Source of the DNA: Entrophospora sp. SA101
Lineage: Eukaryota; Glomeromycota; Glomeromycetes; Entrophosporales; Entrophosporaceae
Assembly (NCBI GenBank): GCA_958430865.1
Contig: CAUDNR010002480.1
Coordinates: forward strand, 3,967-67,966
Direction of reading: 5' to 3'
Length of the DNA stretch: 64,000 bases
Shown here: positions 36,627-47,815 of the stretch, one piece after another
Position numbering within the stretch: the stretch's first letter is position 1
Layout of the letters: every line of letters begins with the position of its first letter
Program-made: the position numbers and the translations under genes
The notes under the pieces: generated by a model
The model's input: only the letters and a program-made list of their open reading frames with translations
What the model was told of the DNA's origin: nothing
The model's database searches: none

Positions 36627-37324
36627 GGAAGATTTATATATTGGACATTTATTTATTTATTTATTTTATCTTATATATTTATTGGACACAACCCGAGCTG
36701 TAATTGAATTTACACGCTCGCATTATTAACTAGAGTGATGACAAGTGGTGGGCAATAACCACCACCACCATCCTTAAAACACTTACCCCTTCTTCACACC
36801 ATACTCATCTTGTTTGTTTCTTTTGTTGTTGTTGTGTTGTCATGGCATTAATAAAAAATTTTAAAAAAAGTAAAAGTTTGTGATACAATTGACGCACACA
36901 CTTTAATTATTTATCCTATTGGTTTTTTTTGGTAGGACAGATGCAAATTGATTTTTTTTTTCTTGGAAAAACAATTTATTTTTTGACAGAGTCCAAGGTG
37001 ACAAAACGTGTTAATAACTAACCAGAGGTACTATTTATTGTATTGATTGATATTTTTATTTTTAATTGGAAATCAAAATGTGGAGCAGATCTTGCTGGTG
37101 TAATTACAAGATTTTCATTGATAATATTTTGCTTTTTGTAATCCATATTATATATTATTTATTATTATATAATTACAAGATGTCAAGGCAGCATTGACTG
37201 TTGAAAAAGAAATATTTCAAGTATGCAACATTTGATTACAGGAAAATAGCAGGCATTGAAGCACGCACGCTACCTTGAACACTTTACAGTCATTCTCACT
37301 ATTCCTTGTGTACATAAGGCTAAT
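36627..37324. other. spacer segment, no gene
   Basis: AT-rich with tttat repeats (36645-36685), a (cca)n patch near 36760 and poly-T. It is unrelated to the sequence flanking the MITE on the right arm. No exon is seen. Confidence 0.4.
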
Positions 37325-38850
37325 CTGACTTGCAACCCCTCGATGATACAATGATGCTGCAGAATTCCAGGGGAGGGATGCAATGCCCTGGAGTTACATT
37401 GAGACTTCACCAATCATCAATGACGCTTCACTAATTTTCTCTCACAGTACCCAGACCAGAGATGGCTGCTGCCATGCTAGCCAAAAAGTTGCCTGCAATG
37501 ATCCCACCTCTAGGGTAAGGATGGCACTGTGACCAAGTCACAGCTCTGTTGATGAATATTATGAGAATCTGCAGCTTGTTCAAGCTCAGGAGGTCACAAT
37601 TCAGAGCAGGGTTGGTGGCCTGAAATTGCATTTGGACCCTGATGTTAAGAGGAAAGTTGTAAAATAGTGTTTGTTTTGTATAATCACTTTCCTAAATTCT
37701 CTGTTTTCTTGATGCTAACCAATTTATGATTTTGGATAGGGGACTGGATTGGATTTTTGCCCAATCAGTCTTCTGTCCTGTAGGTTAAAATTATCACATG
37801 ATTATATACATCTTTGTCAGTAATGTGGCCGACAAGAAAAAAGTTATAAAATGGTTTGGATTTTGTTTGGTATGTTTTGTTATAAATTAATCATTTTCCC
37901 AAATTTTCTGCTTCTCTTTAATTTTTATCTGACCAACTGAATTTGTTATTTTAGTAAATGGGGGTAGGGTTGTTGGTGAGTAGGCATGCCACTGACAAGA
38001 CAGGGGATGCCTTTGGGATATACCAGCCAAACTCATAGAAAGGGATCTTTTGTCCAGACTTAGGGTCACATGGATGTTAAGCACAGAAAATGTACACTAT
38101 CAATGTATATTTTTTTCAACAAAATAAACATTTAAATAATTAATTGTTAAATATTAATACTTTTCTTTTCATAAAAATTACAGCAACCCAGGACTCAAAA
38201 CTCTGAATTCAGGGAAAACCCAAAACAGCAATCCAGGTTGCAACCTCCCAAGTTGCTGAATTTTCAACCCAGTCTTAACACCAACTTTTATGCTAGCATG
38301 GCAATAACACATAGCAATCATCACACAAGCACCAGCTATCAGTGATCAATGCCCATATGGTGACAGCAAGCCTGGTCTTAGGGGGGAGATAATGGAAAAG
38401 TTTTGTCCAAAGCCTTCCAGCATGTATGTGGCCTCACCTGTGGAAGAAAAATCCTTAGATATGAGGCGTGTGAAAGCACCTTAATGCATGTTTGTGATAG
38501 GAAACTTTAATTAAATCTGACACCTGTGATCAACATCAGATTTATTATTCATAAGGAACCATAATTGATAATCATAAAGAATAATTTATTATTGTGAATC
38601 CCAAAGATCTGGGTAGACAGGCATTATTAAAAATTTCATTTATGCATGGCCTTGGTATCATTACTACTTGGGTGATGCAATTGTTTGTTATGCCAATGAT
38701 GATATCAAATGTATTGCATAATAATCATGACCATCATGAATATTTGTTGGATGGAGGCATTCACATACAAGGAAATGAAGGAAATGATTAAATAGCTAAG
38801 TCATGTTTGTTTTATTAATGATGTATGATTAATTATATTTAAAATATACA
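37325..38850 (+). repeat. dispersed repeat family, spacer copy with empty MITE site
   Basis: The copy is in the same orientation as the right-arm copy (46600-47815) and ~80% similar. It shares ccagaccaga, tctagggtaaggatgg and ggtttggattttgtttggta with that copy. At 37620/37621 the sequence runs ggtggcctgaaattgcattt, whereas the right-arm copy carries the 178 bp MITE at the same point, so this is an unoccupied site. It also contains ~160 bp of extra or internally duplicated sequence at ~37690-37850. Confidence 0.75.
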
Positions 38851-39050
38851 ATAAAAAAATTGCAAGACTGCATCACTGTAACAAATCTTTAATCTTTAGA
38901 TTGATCGGTAAAATAATTCTAGTCGAAATTAGGTAATTAATCCATACCATATTTGGTAATGTAGAAAAATTCGTTTTGTTTAAATTCGCTATTACTAATT
39001 TGGCAATCGGGATTATTGCGTTTTACTTCGAAGAATTATGAATATTATTT

Positions 39051-39060
39051 NNNNNNNNNN
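39051..39060. other. assembly gap (10 N)
   Basis: Ten N between attatgaatattattt and ttcaaatcagttatt. The round number indicates a scaffold join of arbitrary length. It lies in the inverted-repeat spacer, inside or beside a repetitive TIR element. Confidence 0.99.
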
Positions 39061-39425
39061 TTCAAATCAGTTATTATTATAGATTCGAACCAGTCAGTTT
39101 GAATCAAATCAAATCAGTTCAAATCAAATTATATATTCGAATCAGTTCGAATTGTATCAAATTATATATTCGAATCCGTTCGAATCAAATTATATATTCG
39201 AATCTGTTCGAATCAAATCGAATCAATCCGAATTTGAATCCGTTCGAATTAAATTATATATTCGAATCAGTTCGAATCAAATCAAATCAAATCAAATCAA
39301 AGTACAATTCGATTCGATTCGAATTCGATTTGAACTGATTCGAATCAAAAATTAAGTGATTCGATTTGATTCGAATTCGAATCGGTTCGAATCGGTTCGA
39401 ATTTCATTGATTCGTTCGGAGCCTT
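39061..39425. mobile_element. partial AGGCTC-type MITE with aatca/cgaat repeats
   Basis: The right end, read in reverse, is aaggctccgaacgaatca, matching the termini of the element at 633-1330. The subterminal sequence is a degenerate array of aatca and ttcga units. The left terminus is missing, cut by the N gap. Confidence 0.6.
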
Positions 39426-39448
39426 ATATATTATATAAATTATACTTT

Positions 39449-40370
39449 AGAGCCATGGAAAGATTTAATAGATTAAAAATACCAGTGGTGTAAAAAAACT
39501 CATTCAAAATACACAAAATTTCTTTATTTATTGTAATATTTCTATCTATTGCAACTTCCGAAAAAATTGTACGAAATAAAGATTCTCTCTCATAGCTACG
39601 AATGTAACCTAATTAAAAACCTCTAATAATTTTATAAATGTAACGATTTTCCAGAAACATTAGTAATTGAAAGTTTGTAATACTAATAAAACACTAATAA
39701 AACATATTGTTTTCAAACCACTACTCCTCCTCTGTTTTTAAAGATATGAACACCAAATTAGCATGCAAGATAGTATATGTAATATAGATTAGAGTTATAG
39801 AAAGATTTAATGGATATAAAAATACCAATGGTATAAAAAAGCCCATTCAAAATACAGAAAATTTCTTCTTTATCATAATACTTCTATCTATTGCAACTTC
39901 CGAAAAAATTGTATGAAATAAAATTCTCTCTCCATAGCACTATTCTACAATGTATCCTGATTAAAAACCTCTAATAATTTTATAAATGTAACGATTTCCA
40001 GAAGCCTTAGCAATTGAAAGTTTTTAATACTAATAAAACGCTAATAAAACATGCTGTTTTCAAACCACTAGTCCTCCTCCATTTTCAAAGATATGGACAC
40101 CAAATTAGCATGCAAGATAGTATATGTAATATAGATTAGAGTTATGGAAAGATTTAATGGATATAAAATACCAATGGCATAAAAAAGCTCATTCAAAATA
40201 CAGAAAATTTCTTCTTTATCATCTATTGCAACTTTCGAAAAAATTGTATGAAATTAAAATTCCCTCTCCATAGCACTGTTCTACAAATGTATCCTGATTA
40301 ATAATTTTATAAATGTAATGATTTTCCAAAAGCCTTAGTAATTGAAAGTTCATAATACTAATAATGTAAT
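39449..40370. repeat. ~345 bp tandem repeat, about 2.7 units
   Basis: The unit start (tagag..atggaaagattta) recurs at 39449, 39791 and 40138, spacing 342 and 347 bp. Internal landmarks tctattgcaacttccgaaaa and caaattagcatgcaagatag recur in register. The third unit is shortened. No coding is apparent. Confidence 0.85.
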
Positions 40371-40457
40371 AATGTATTTGAAAATATATTTTGTTAAACT
40401 GTTTCCTTTTTTAGAGAAAAAAGGGGTACCATAAAAAAATCCGCATATATGTATTTA

Positions 40458-40570
40458 CATTGGGCGCCTTCAAAAATTATTAGATTGAGATTGAGATTGA
40501 GATTGAGATCGAATTTTAATATGAAATTTCAATCTAGGTCAGGTATTAAGATTGAAAAAATAAAAATGAA

Positions 40571-40601
<31 letters not shown>

Positions 40602-40899
40602 TAAAAATAAAAATAAAAATAAAAATAAAAAATGGAAAATATTGAAGTACCCAAAAAACAAAGACATCAATACTAAAATCATCAGCATTGGTATTTGTAA
40701 GTTCAAGGTCCAATTCATTTCTTTGATGATTAATAAAAGAGAAAGAGATGTAAAAATTCCATTTTTAATTAATAATTGTCAATCATCTTGATAAAATAAT
40801 TTTTGATCATGGATTGAAAATTTCAATTTCAATCCAATCTCAATCCAATCAAATATTCAATCTCAATCTCAATATAATAATTTTTGAAGGCACCCAATG
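40458..40899. mobile_element. 442 bp MITE with CATTGGG TIRs and attgag arrays
   Basis: The left end is cattgggcgccttcaaaaat and the right end is its inverted form (atttttgaaggcacccaatg), with one mismatch. Subterminal attgag hexamers occur on the left and ctcaat on the right. An (aaaaat)n tract lies at ~40560-40630. There is no ORF. It is unrelated in terminus to the AGGCTC family but shares its architecture of short-unit subterminal arrays. Confidence 0.8.
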
Positions 40900-42232
40900 A
40901 CTAAATATGTTTAGTCAATTTAACCAAATGCACATTTAGGTTAGACGGTGGACCCTGATAATGAAAGTATATTTTTTAATATATACAAATTTTATAATAT
41001 GCAACCTTTGTCGCTTGATCATTTTTTTAAATTCATATATGTCGATTGCCCAATTTTTATTATATAGTGAGTTACTAGTGTTGATCAGCAGACAACAAAT
41101 TAAACAGTCAGTATGGCCAGGCAGGTCTTTGTTATATTTTTTTTAAAAAAGAAAATAATTCATATAAAATAACTAATGAGGACTTAATTAATTCACAGAA
41201 CATTTGGGCATATAAAATTCGGGCATTGGCTAATTAAAATTGAACTTTAATATATAAAATAAAAGGAAAACTATGTACAGGCAGAGTTGCCATTTCAAAT
41301 ATGAAACTTATGTTTTTTTAAACTTGGAATTTTATTATGTTTATCTATGAACTGTCTGCTTTACAATTATGGACCCCATGAATTAATTGTTCATTTACAA
41401 TTTTCAGTCCTGACTAGTCCAATTTTGTGTAAGGATGAATGGCCCAGCCACAGTCTTTTAAACCATGATTCTATATCATAAAACTGCTAAATAAAAAGGC
41501 CAAGTCAACATCTCAATAATGACCAATTTTAATGTTGACTTTGCATCAGCCTCCTTTACTAATAACAATTCATTTTATAGACATGATCTGATTTAAATAT
41601 GGAAAAATACATTACGCTATTTTCATCTGATAATGGGGTTGGATTTTATACAAACATTTAACCAAATACTAAAAACGTGATTATCAAGAGAATGTTAATC
41701 TCATAATATTCATTATATCAAATTGATAATGCGCTTCACAATTATCAGTTTCAAGTTTTATAATTTATCATTGTCACTTAATTAATATGCAGTATATTTC
41801 TTTTTGCATATTGATAAGTTAACCAATAATAATAAAAAAAGAAATGTTTTTTCAGAAACATATTTTACAAAGCATGCATGATTTAATCCTACTAATGTCA
41901 TCGAGATTGACTGTTGAAGAAGTTCTATTATTATCATTAACAGGAGATCAATTTGGATCTATTATGATTGGGACTTATATATAGTTGGACGAGATATTAA
42001 TTCATTTTGATATGGAATTAAGAATGGACAATGCCTCGAACCAGTAAGTATGTCATGACCACAATATCTATCCATCTACTATAGCTGAGTTGTACATCAC
42101 TTACAAAAACATTATATTGCCATTATATCTATATAAAGATTAGTGATCTGCATGCTCATTTAAGACTCTTCACTTTTCCTCTTTAACTACAATTTATTAA
42201 AATTATTGTTTATCTAAAAGAGACAAATAAAA
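40900..42232. other. spacer segment, no gene supported
   Basis: AT-rich, with only short open frames that have no family similarity. The formal centre of the inverted-repeat symmetry (41752) falls here without any local palindrome. Confidence 0.4.
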
Positions 42233-42394
42233 ATGAATTATCATAATGACAAATTCAAAGATTACAATTTCCAAGCTGGAAAAGAAGCAATAAAATATCC
42301 AATGACTGGAGCTCCAAAAACTTATCTCGCAGTTGGCGTTATTGGATTTGTACTTATTTTGAACCTTATCAGATGGTTTTATACTGGTATTTAA
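42233..42394 (+). CDS. possible 53-aa single-pass membrane microprotein
   Basis: An ATG in a favourable AT-rich context (ataaaaatgaat) opens a 53-codon frame: MNYHNDKFKDYNFQAGKEA, then PMTGAPKTYLAVGVIGFVLI and RWFYTG, ending TAA. One hydrophobic helix follows a polar N-terminus. An alternative is that GTATTT at 42387 is a splice donor to an exon near 42581. I do not recognise it; the layout is reminiscent of small mitochondrial ATP-synthase-associated proteins, which is speculation. Confidence 0.3.
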   Translation: MNYHNDKFKDYNFQAGKEAIKYPMTGAPKTYLAVGVIGFVLILNLIRWFYTGI

Positions 42395-42654
42395 ATTCTT
42401 TAGTTGTTGATTTTTAAATTTTGCTATAAAAATAAATTTTCTTTCTCTCCTGATCTTATGTTAGCTCAAAGTTATCAAAAGTGATGATTCTCAATGGTTG
42501 ACTTATTTGTAAATTATATATAATTAAATTTCCTAGCCTTTTTTAATCAATTATTAATTTAATTAATTCATTTGTTAGGAGTGCATTTGGATTTGTTAAT
42601 ATCACTTATAGATACATGTTTCTATGCATGGATGCTATCTTTCTGATCTCAGCC

Positions 42655-43365
42655 ATGTATAAACACAAAATTAAAATTAAATCCAATAATTTTTTGAATA
42701 TGTTATTTATTATGACTATTTGTTTAACATTTTTACCAGAATTGATGTTATGTCATAGTCAAGAAGTATTGCCTCACAGGTGATTATCTCACTTCTTTAT
42801 ACTCTACATTCTGTCTTTATGAATAATAATAAAATCCTTTTTATTCAGTCTAAGAACTCAATTAGAACTTTATAAAAATATGGAGGGTGATTATAGATGG
42901 CTTACTGACATGAGGTGTGCCATGCATGGATATTCGTACCCTAGTGGTGGTATCACTCAGATTATTGAATCAGGTGTCAATGTAATTGATGACAATAAAG
43001 CAGATATTTATGGGTTTATTGAAAATATTTTTGGCCATCTTGAGGATCGTAAAGTCAGATCTCTACTTGAAGCAAAGCTCAAAGCAATATCATACACCGA
43101 GGGTGCAAAATGGACAAAGGATGAACTCAGTACAAGTTTTGAGGTGGACGGTTCTATCGCTGGAATTCATTATGCACTTTACTCTGATAAAATACAAAAC
43201 CAGTCAAAACGTCAGTTTTTTATTGCAATAGTTCAAATTAGCATATCTGCTGGCCCTGGTCATTATTTTATTGCAGGGTATTTTAACGGACAAGAAGAAT
43301 GCATCAAAAATGCGCTAAAATATTTACTTTACAAAGAGGCTAAAAATAAACTCCTTATACATTAA
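42655..43365 (+). CDS. predicted secreted protein, unknown family (intact paralogue)
   Basis: Two exons (42655-42779 and 42849-43365) with a canonical GT..AG intron join in frame to 213 aa. Residues ~15-35 (NMLFIMTICLTFLPELMLC) form a signal-peptide-like hydrophobic core after a basic start (MYKHKIKIK). The mature part contains MEGDYRWLTDM, HGYSYPSGGITQIIESGV, EGAKWTKDE, IAGIHYALYSD and ISAGPGHYF, nearly all conserved with the 156-codon ORF in the inverted-repeat arms. No catalytic motif or named domain is recognised. Small secreted proteins of this size in symbiotic fungi are often effector candidates; that is inference only. It is the only intact member of the family in the window. Confidence 0.65.
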
Positions 43366-43966
43366 AAATTTTCCTTATTCTCTCACATAAATATTTACCT
43401 ATATACAAATAAATTTTATTATTATTTTTGAAATATGTATTAAATAAAATTGATAGCAATTAAACTATTAACCATAAATGATAATATTACAATTGTGAAT
43501 GTTGAGTAGTAATGACATTAGTTGTTGATACTAATTATAAAATAATACCCTAACTGTATATGTCTTCATATAGATGTTAGTTAAATAATGAATTAATGGG
43601 CAACATAGATAATCATGCTGAAATTAATTTTTCATTATATTCAGACTCTTTAATCTAAAAGTTGTTTTACAAGCATAATACATTGGCTAAAAATTTCACA
43701 AATAAATCACATATAAAAAGATTATATTTTTTTCCCCTAAAAATAGATTATTCTGAGAAAAGTCTCTCCATATCTATAATCAGTGTTGAAAGTTCAATCA
43801 GGGTTTAAAGATTGGAACCGCAATTAGCTGCAATTTAATTTTCATATGCCACAATTTTATATGCTGTAATTAATTGCAATTCAATTTTTATATGCCGTCC
43901 TGATTAAATTTTCAATGTTATATCACATGACTGGCCTGATTAACAAATCTCAATATTTATCATATT
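43366..43966. other. 3' flank, no gene
   Basis: AT-rich sequence following the secreted-protein gene. Imperfect inverted pieces (cagctgcaatttaattttcatatgcc-like) occur near 43830-43900. Nothing else is seen. Confidence 0.35.
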
Positions 43967-44303
43967 TCCCTTAGTCCTTTTGATCCTTTGGTTTTATCCA
44001 AAATTCCATTATGAATTGAATTATATAGAAATGTATTCGGGTGCTGCCAAAAGATATGTAATACAACATTGCAATTATTCCTTGAAAGGCTTTACAAGAA
44101 AATATACCTAGGGATTTGATTGAAACAAATAAGAAAGTATGCATTGAGAACAGTAAAGTATATGGAATGTTATATGAAATGTTAACAGTTCTCCATGCAA
44201 ATATGCCTTGAAAAATACAAATCACATATATAAAAGAATATATAAAAAATGTTGTTGCATGATTTTTTATAACTGAAATTTTTGCTTTGATTATAACCAG
44301 TGC
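43967..44303 (-). other. possible exon of a multi-pass membrane protein
   Basis: After an acceptor-like aatttag at 44304-44310, the minus strand is open for about 110 codons and ends in a stop. It encodes hydrophobic strings FFIYSFIYVICIFQGIFAW, PYTLLFSMHTFLFVSIKSL and IIAMLYYISFG, closing with EFWIKPKDQKD. This looks more like 2-3 transmembrane segments of a real protein than random AT-rich code. No start exon could be located with confidence; the open frame at 44595-44344 might belong to it. The family is unknown. Confidence 0.3.
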
Positions 44304-44310
44304 TGACTAA

Positions 44311-46599
44311 ATTCGTAAACGATATTTCATTGATCAAGAGTGATTATTGTAGAAACGTGTATTTAATTTTTAAAGAGGAATAAAGAAGAAAGTTGCTATT
44401 AAACTTGGTAATTTTAGAGACTTGTTTACAGCCCAAAAACCAAATCACCAAAATGTATGTGATTTGACCCTCAGCTGATTTTTTTATTTTGGTCAATCTC
44501 ATTTTCATGCTATGCGAGCAGTATATTTTTTCACCAAATATAATCCTTATATTGCAAGTAAAAAACTCAATTGGCCAGAGAGCCCTAGTTGTCAATTTTA
44601 CTAATACAACTCCATACCATCATGGTGCAAAAAATATTGCACCAAGTGCAAAATTTTACCAATCTTATAATTAATAAATAAACAAATCATAACATGAATT
44701 TCCTGAAAAATACCTTATATTATTATGTTAATATGGCAGGCGCGAAACTCAAATTTGTATATGTTGATCATTGACAATTAGGAACTCTAATGCGGACGGA
44801 CATTTTATCCCATTGTGACAGAATATGATAACCTTATATTATTATTATAAACCATGTGCATAAAGGTATGGAATAATGCATTTTTCCATATTAGTACTCT
44901 TTCAGTATTAAAAGCAAGGACAATCAACTAATGTAAAGCCTTTTTCTCTCGTCCGAATTATATAATTGGAATTAATCTCTTCAGGGCAATAAGCTTACAA
45001 AAGTGCTATATCTTTACTGCAGAGGTGCAGAGAATCTTGTTGTTGGTTAATTCTTTTGTCACGAGACTTGGTGAAATTGAACAAGTTCTTGAATGCTATA
45101 TGCAATAATCATTTTAGTAGAATTTTAACTGAATTCGATTCAATTAACAAATCTATCACAACATTCCATAACCTATTCAATTAACATTATGCAATTATCC
45201 AAAGAATCGAACAAGATCACCAAAGTGAAACAAGCTTCTTCGAATTCATCTGCTATTTCTTTTGATTCTCCTAATTCCTGTGTTAGTATAAATAAAAAAC
45301 TGTCTAGTTTAACTTTTTTGTCTATATGTGTTATTCCGTAGCTCTATGCATTCATAAAACTTGGAGAAAATATTAGATAGACAATAATAAAAAACTTTTA
45401 TAATAGAAGTGGACCAGGTTGGTTCATGGATAGATAGTATGAAGTAGTAAGATGGAACTGCCATTTTATGGTTTAGGGACCAGCGTGATCCCTCTCTTTG
45501 AACACTTACTACTCCGAGAAGCATTCATATAAATAATAAAGATATAGTTATCACAATTTTTAAAATAATAATTTCACATATAAAAATTTTTCGCTAGATT
45601 AAATGTAATTATCAATATCCATATCAATGTCTGTCTCTTTGAGGTGCATTCTAACTTCCTTGATACTAGTCTTGTCCATATCTCCATCCTCTTTGGATAT
45701 TATCGTATTTTTGATGTCTTTCATTTAATCCATAACCTTGATCTTCTGTAATTGTCTTTTACAAGTACATAAGATAACATTTACCTCCAGTGAATCCCTT
45801 GGCTGCTAATTGTGAAAATCAGAAGAAAGCCTGTGAATATATTGATTTTATTTTTCTCTATTATTTTTTTCTAAATGTTCAAATTTGATAGTCTCTTTGC
45901 ATAATCAATCATAATCAGATAATCAGTATGTGATGTTAGATTTTTTTAGTAGATAAAAATTATTAGATTTCTGATTTATAATTCCTTGGTATGTCTACTT
46001 CCATGATTAAAAAATATTTTCCTTGTCTAAAAAAACTATACTGCCTATATTATTTTTAATGGTGAATATGTGGACTAGGGTTTCCAGTCCAAAATGTTTT
46101 CTCAAAGCCCAAACTAGTTTGGGCAATTTGGCTTCTCAGCATTTTTTATAAACATAAACATTAAAAAATTATACCAATCTAATTTTAATTTAAACAACTT
46201 TAAAGTAATTTCGCCCAATTTGGCTAATAGTTTGGGCTTATAAAAAAGTAATTTTTGCCCAAAGTGTTTCAGCAATTTTGGCTGGAAACCTTAATGTGGA
46301 CAAGGATAAAATGTACATTCATTTTACATACTTTATGCACAATTAAAGGAGATACAACTTCTACACAAGAAGTCTGCAAGTGTGCAGAAAGATTCTTGGA
46401 AAAGGAGAAGAAGAAGGTTAGTTGGATATAGAGATGTAATTGAAATGGTGGCTTCTTATCAGGCTGTTGCACCTCTTGAAAGCTCCATTCTGACAAGAGT
46501 GGGATAGAAATATCTCTACAAGTGGCTATGCTTTTTCTTTGCCAGGCTCTTGTAACTCTTTTAAGCTGCATCCTGACTAGGGGGAGGCTACTGCAGTGC
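44311..46599. other. spacer segment, mostly no gene
   Basis: Includes weakly open frames (44344-44595 minus, 45309-45524 minus, 46269-46613 minus) without family support. The 46360-46600 portion is GC-richer and may be an extension of the dispersed repeat. Confidence 0.35.
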
Positions 46600-46878
46600 T
46601 CCCAATGATACAATGATGTTGGAATCCAGGGAGGAGTACAAGGCCCTGGGGTTTACCGAGACTGCATCAATCGTCAATGACACTTTCACTAATCTTCCCT
46701 CACAGCATCCAGACCAGATAAGGCTGCTGACACGCTAGCCGAAAGTTATCTGCAACTATCCTACCTCTAGGGTAAGGATGGCTCTGCAACTAAGTCGCAA
46801 CTTTGGAGGAATATTAAGAGAATCTGCAACTCGTTTCAAGCTCAGGAGGTTGCAATTCGGAGCAGGGTTGATGACCTT
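46600..46878 (+). repeat. dispersed repeat family, right copy outside the arm
   Basis: This continues the right-arm repeat copy across the MITE. It aligns with spacer 37330-37620 (ccagaccaga, tctagggtaaggatgg, ctcaggagg..gcaattc). No equivalent is present beyond the left-arm MITE, so the right side preserves the original insertion context. Confidence 0.75.
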
Positions 46879-47056
46879 CATCAGGAAAATGGGTACAAAT
46901 ATTATGCGTATATAATACGCAATTGCAGGGATTAAGCATATAATATATGTACAATTTGCATACATAAAAAAATACACGATTTGTATGCATATTATATGCT
47001 TAATCCCTGCAATTGCGTATTATATACGCATAATATTTGTACCCATTTTCCTGATG
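46879..47056. mobile_element. 178 bp palindromic MITE at the right palindrome edge
   Basis: Hairpin element from catcaggaaaatgggtacaa to the inverted end cattttcctgatg. It is flanked by TT on both sides (46877-46878 and 47057-47058), a plausible target duplication within the dispersed repeat. The paralogous empty site is at 37620/37621. Its inner half keeps better hairpin complementarity than the left copy. Confidence 0.85.
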
Positions 47057-47815
47057 TTGAAATTGCATTTGGGTTCTGATGTTGGGAGGAAGGCTGTAAA
47101 ATAAGATGGTTTGGATTTTGTTTGGTATGTTATGTATAAATTAATCATATTCTCTGTTTCTCATTGATTTTATTTGACCAACTGAATTTGTTATTTAGCC
47201 AGAGTGGGTTGTTGATGAGTAGGTGTGCCACCAACATGACAGCAAACCAGGACTCAAAACTCTGAATTCAGGGAAATCCAAAACAGCAACTTCACAAGTT
47301 GCTGAATTTTTAAATTAGTTGCAGACACCAACTTTATTCAAGAGAGGTATATAACACAAAGCAATCATCACGCAAATGCTGATCCTCAACATTATCAATG
47401 TCCATATGGTAAAAGTCAAGCCTGGTCTGAGGGGATGATAAGGGAAAGTTTTGTCCAAAGACTTTCAACATGTTTAAGTCTGTTTCACCTGTGGGAAAAA
47501 AATTCCATGGTGCTGAATTGTGCTTAATAGTGCCATCTTGCATGCTTGTGATAGGAAAATTTAATTAATCCCAACACCTGTGATCAACATCAGATTTATT
47601 TGTGATTTTTAAGGAACTATCTATACAATGGGAACTATAATCTCTTTTTGATCCTCCCTATTTATTTATTCTTGTGAACTCCAGAGAGATCTGGGTAGAC
47701 AGGCATTATTAAAAGTTCATTTATGCATGGTCTTGGTATTGTTACTACCTAGGTGGTGTAATTGTTTGTTATGTCAATGATGATATCAAATGTATTGAAT
47801 AATAATCATGATCAT
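47057..47815 (+). repeat. dispersed repeat family, right-arm copy
   Basis: Mirror of 35690-36447, identical where compared. It resumes directly after the MITE with gaaattgcatttgggttctg. Confidence 0.75.

Noticed and set aside
39061..39425. CRISPR-like repeats
   Set aside because: The units are degenerate pentamers within a TIR element, with no constant spacer length, in a eukaryotic nuclear context.
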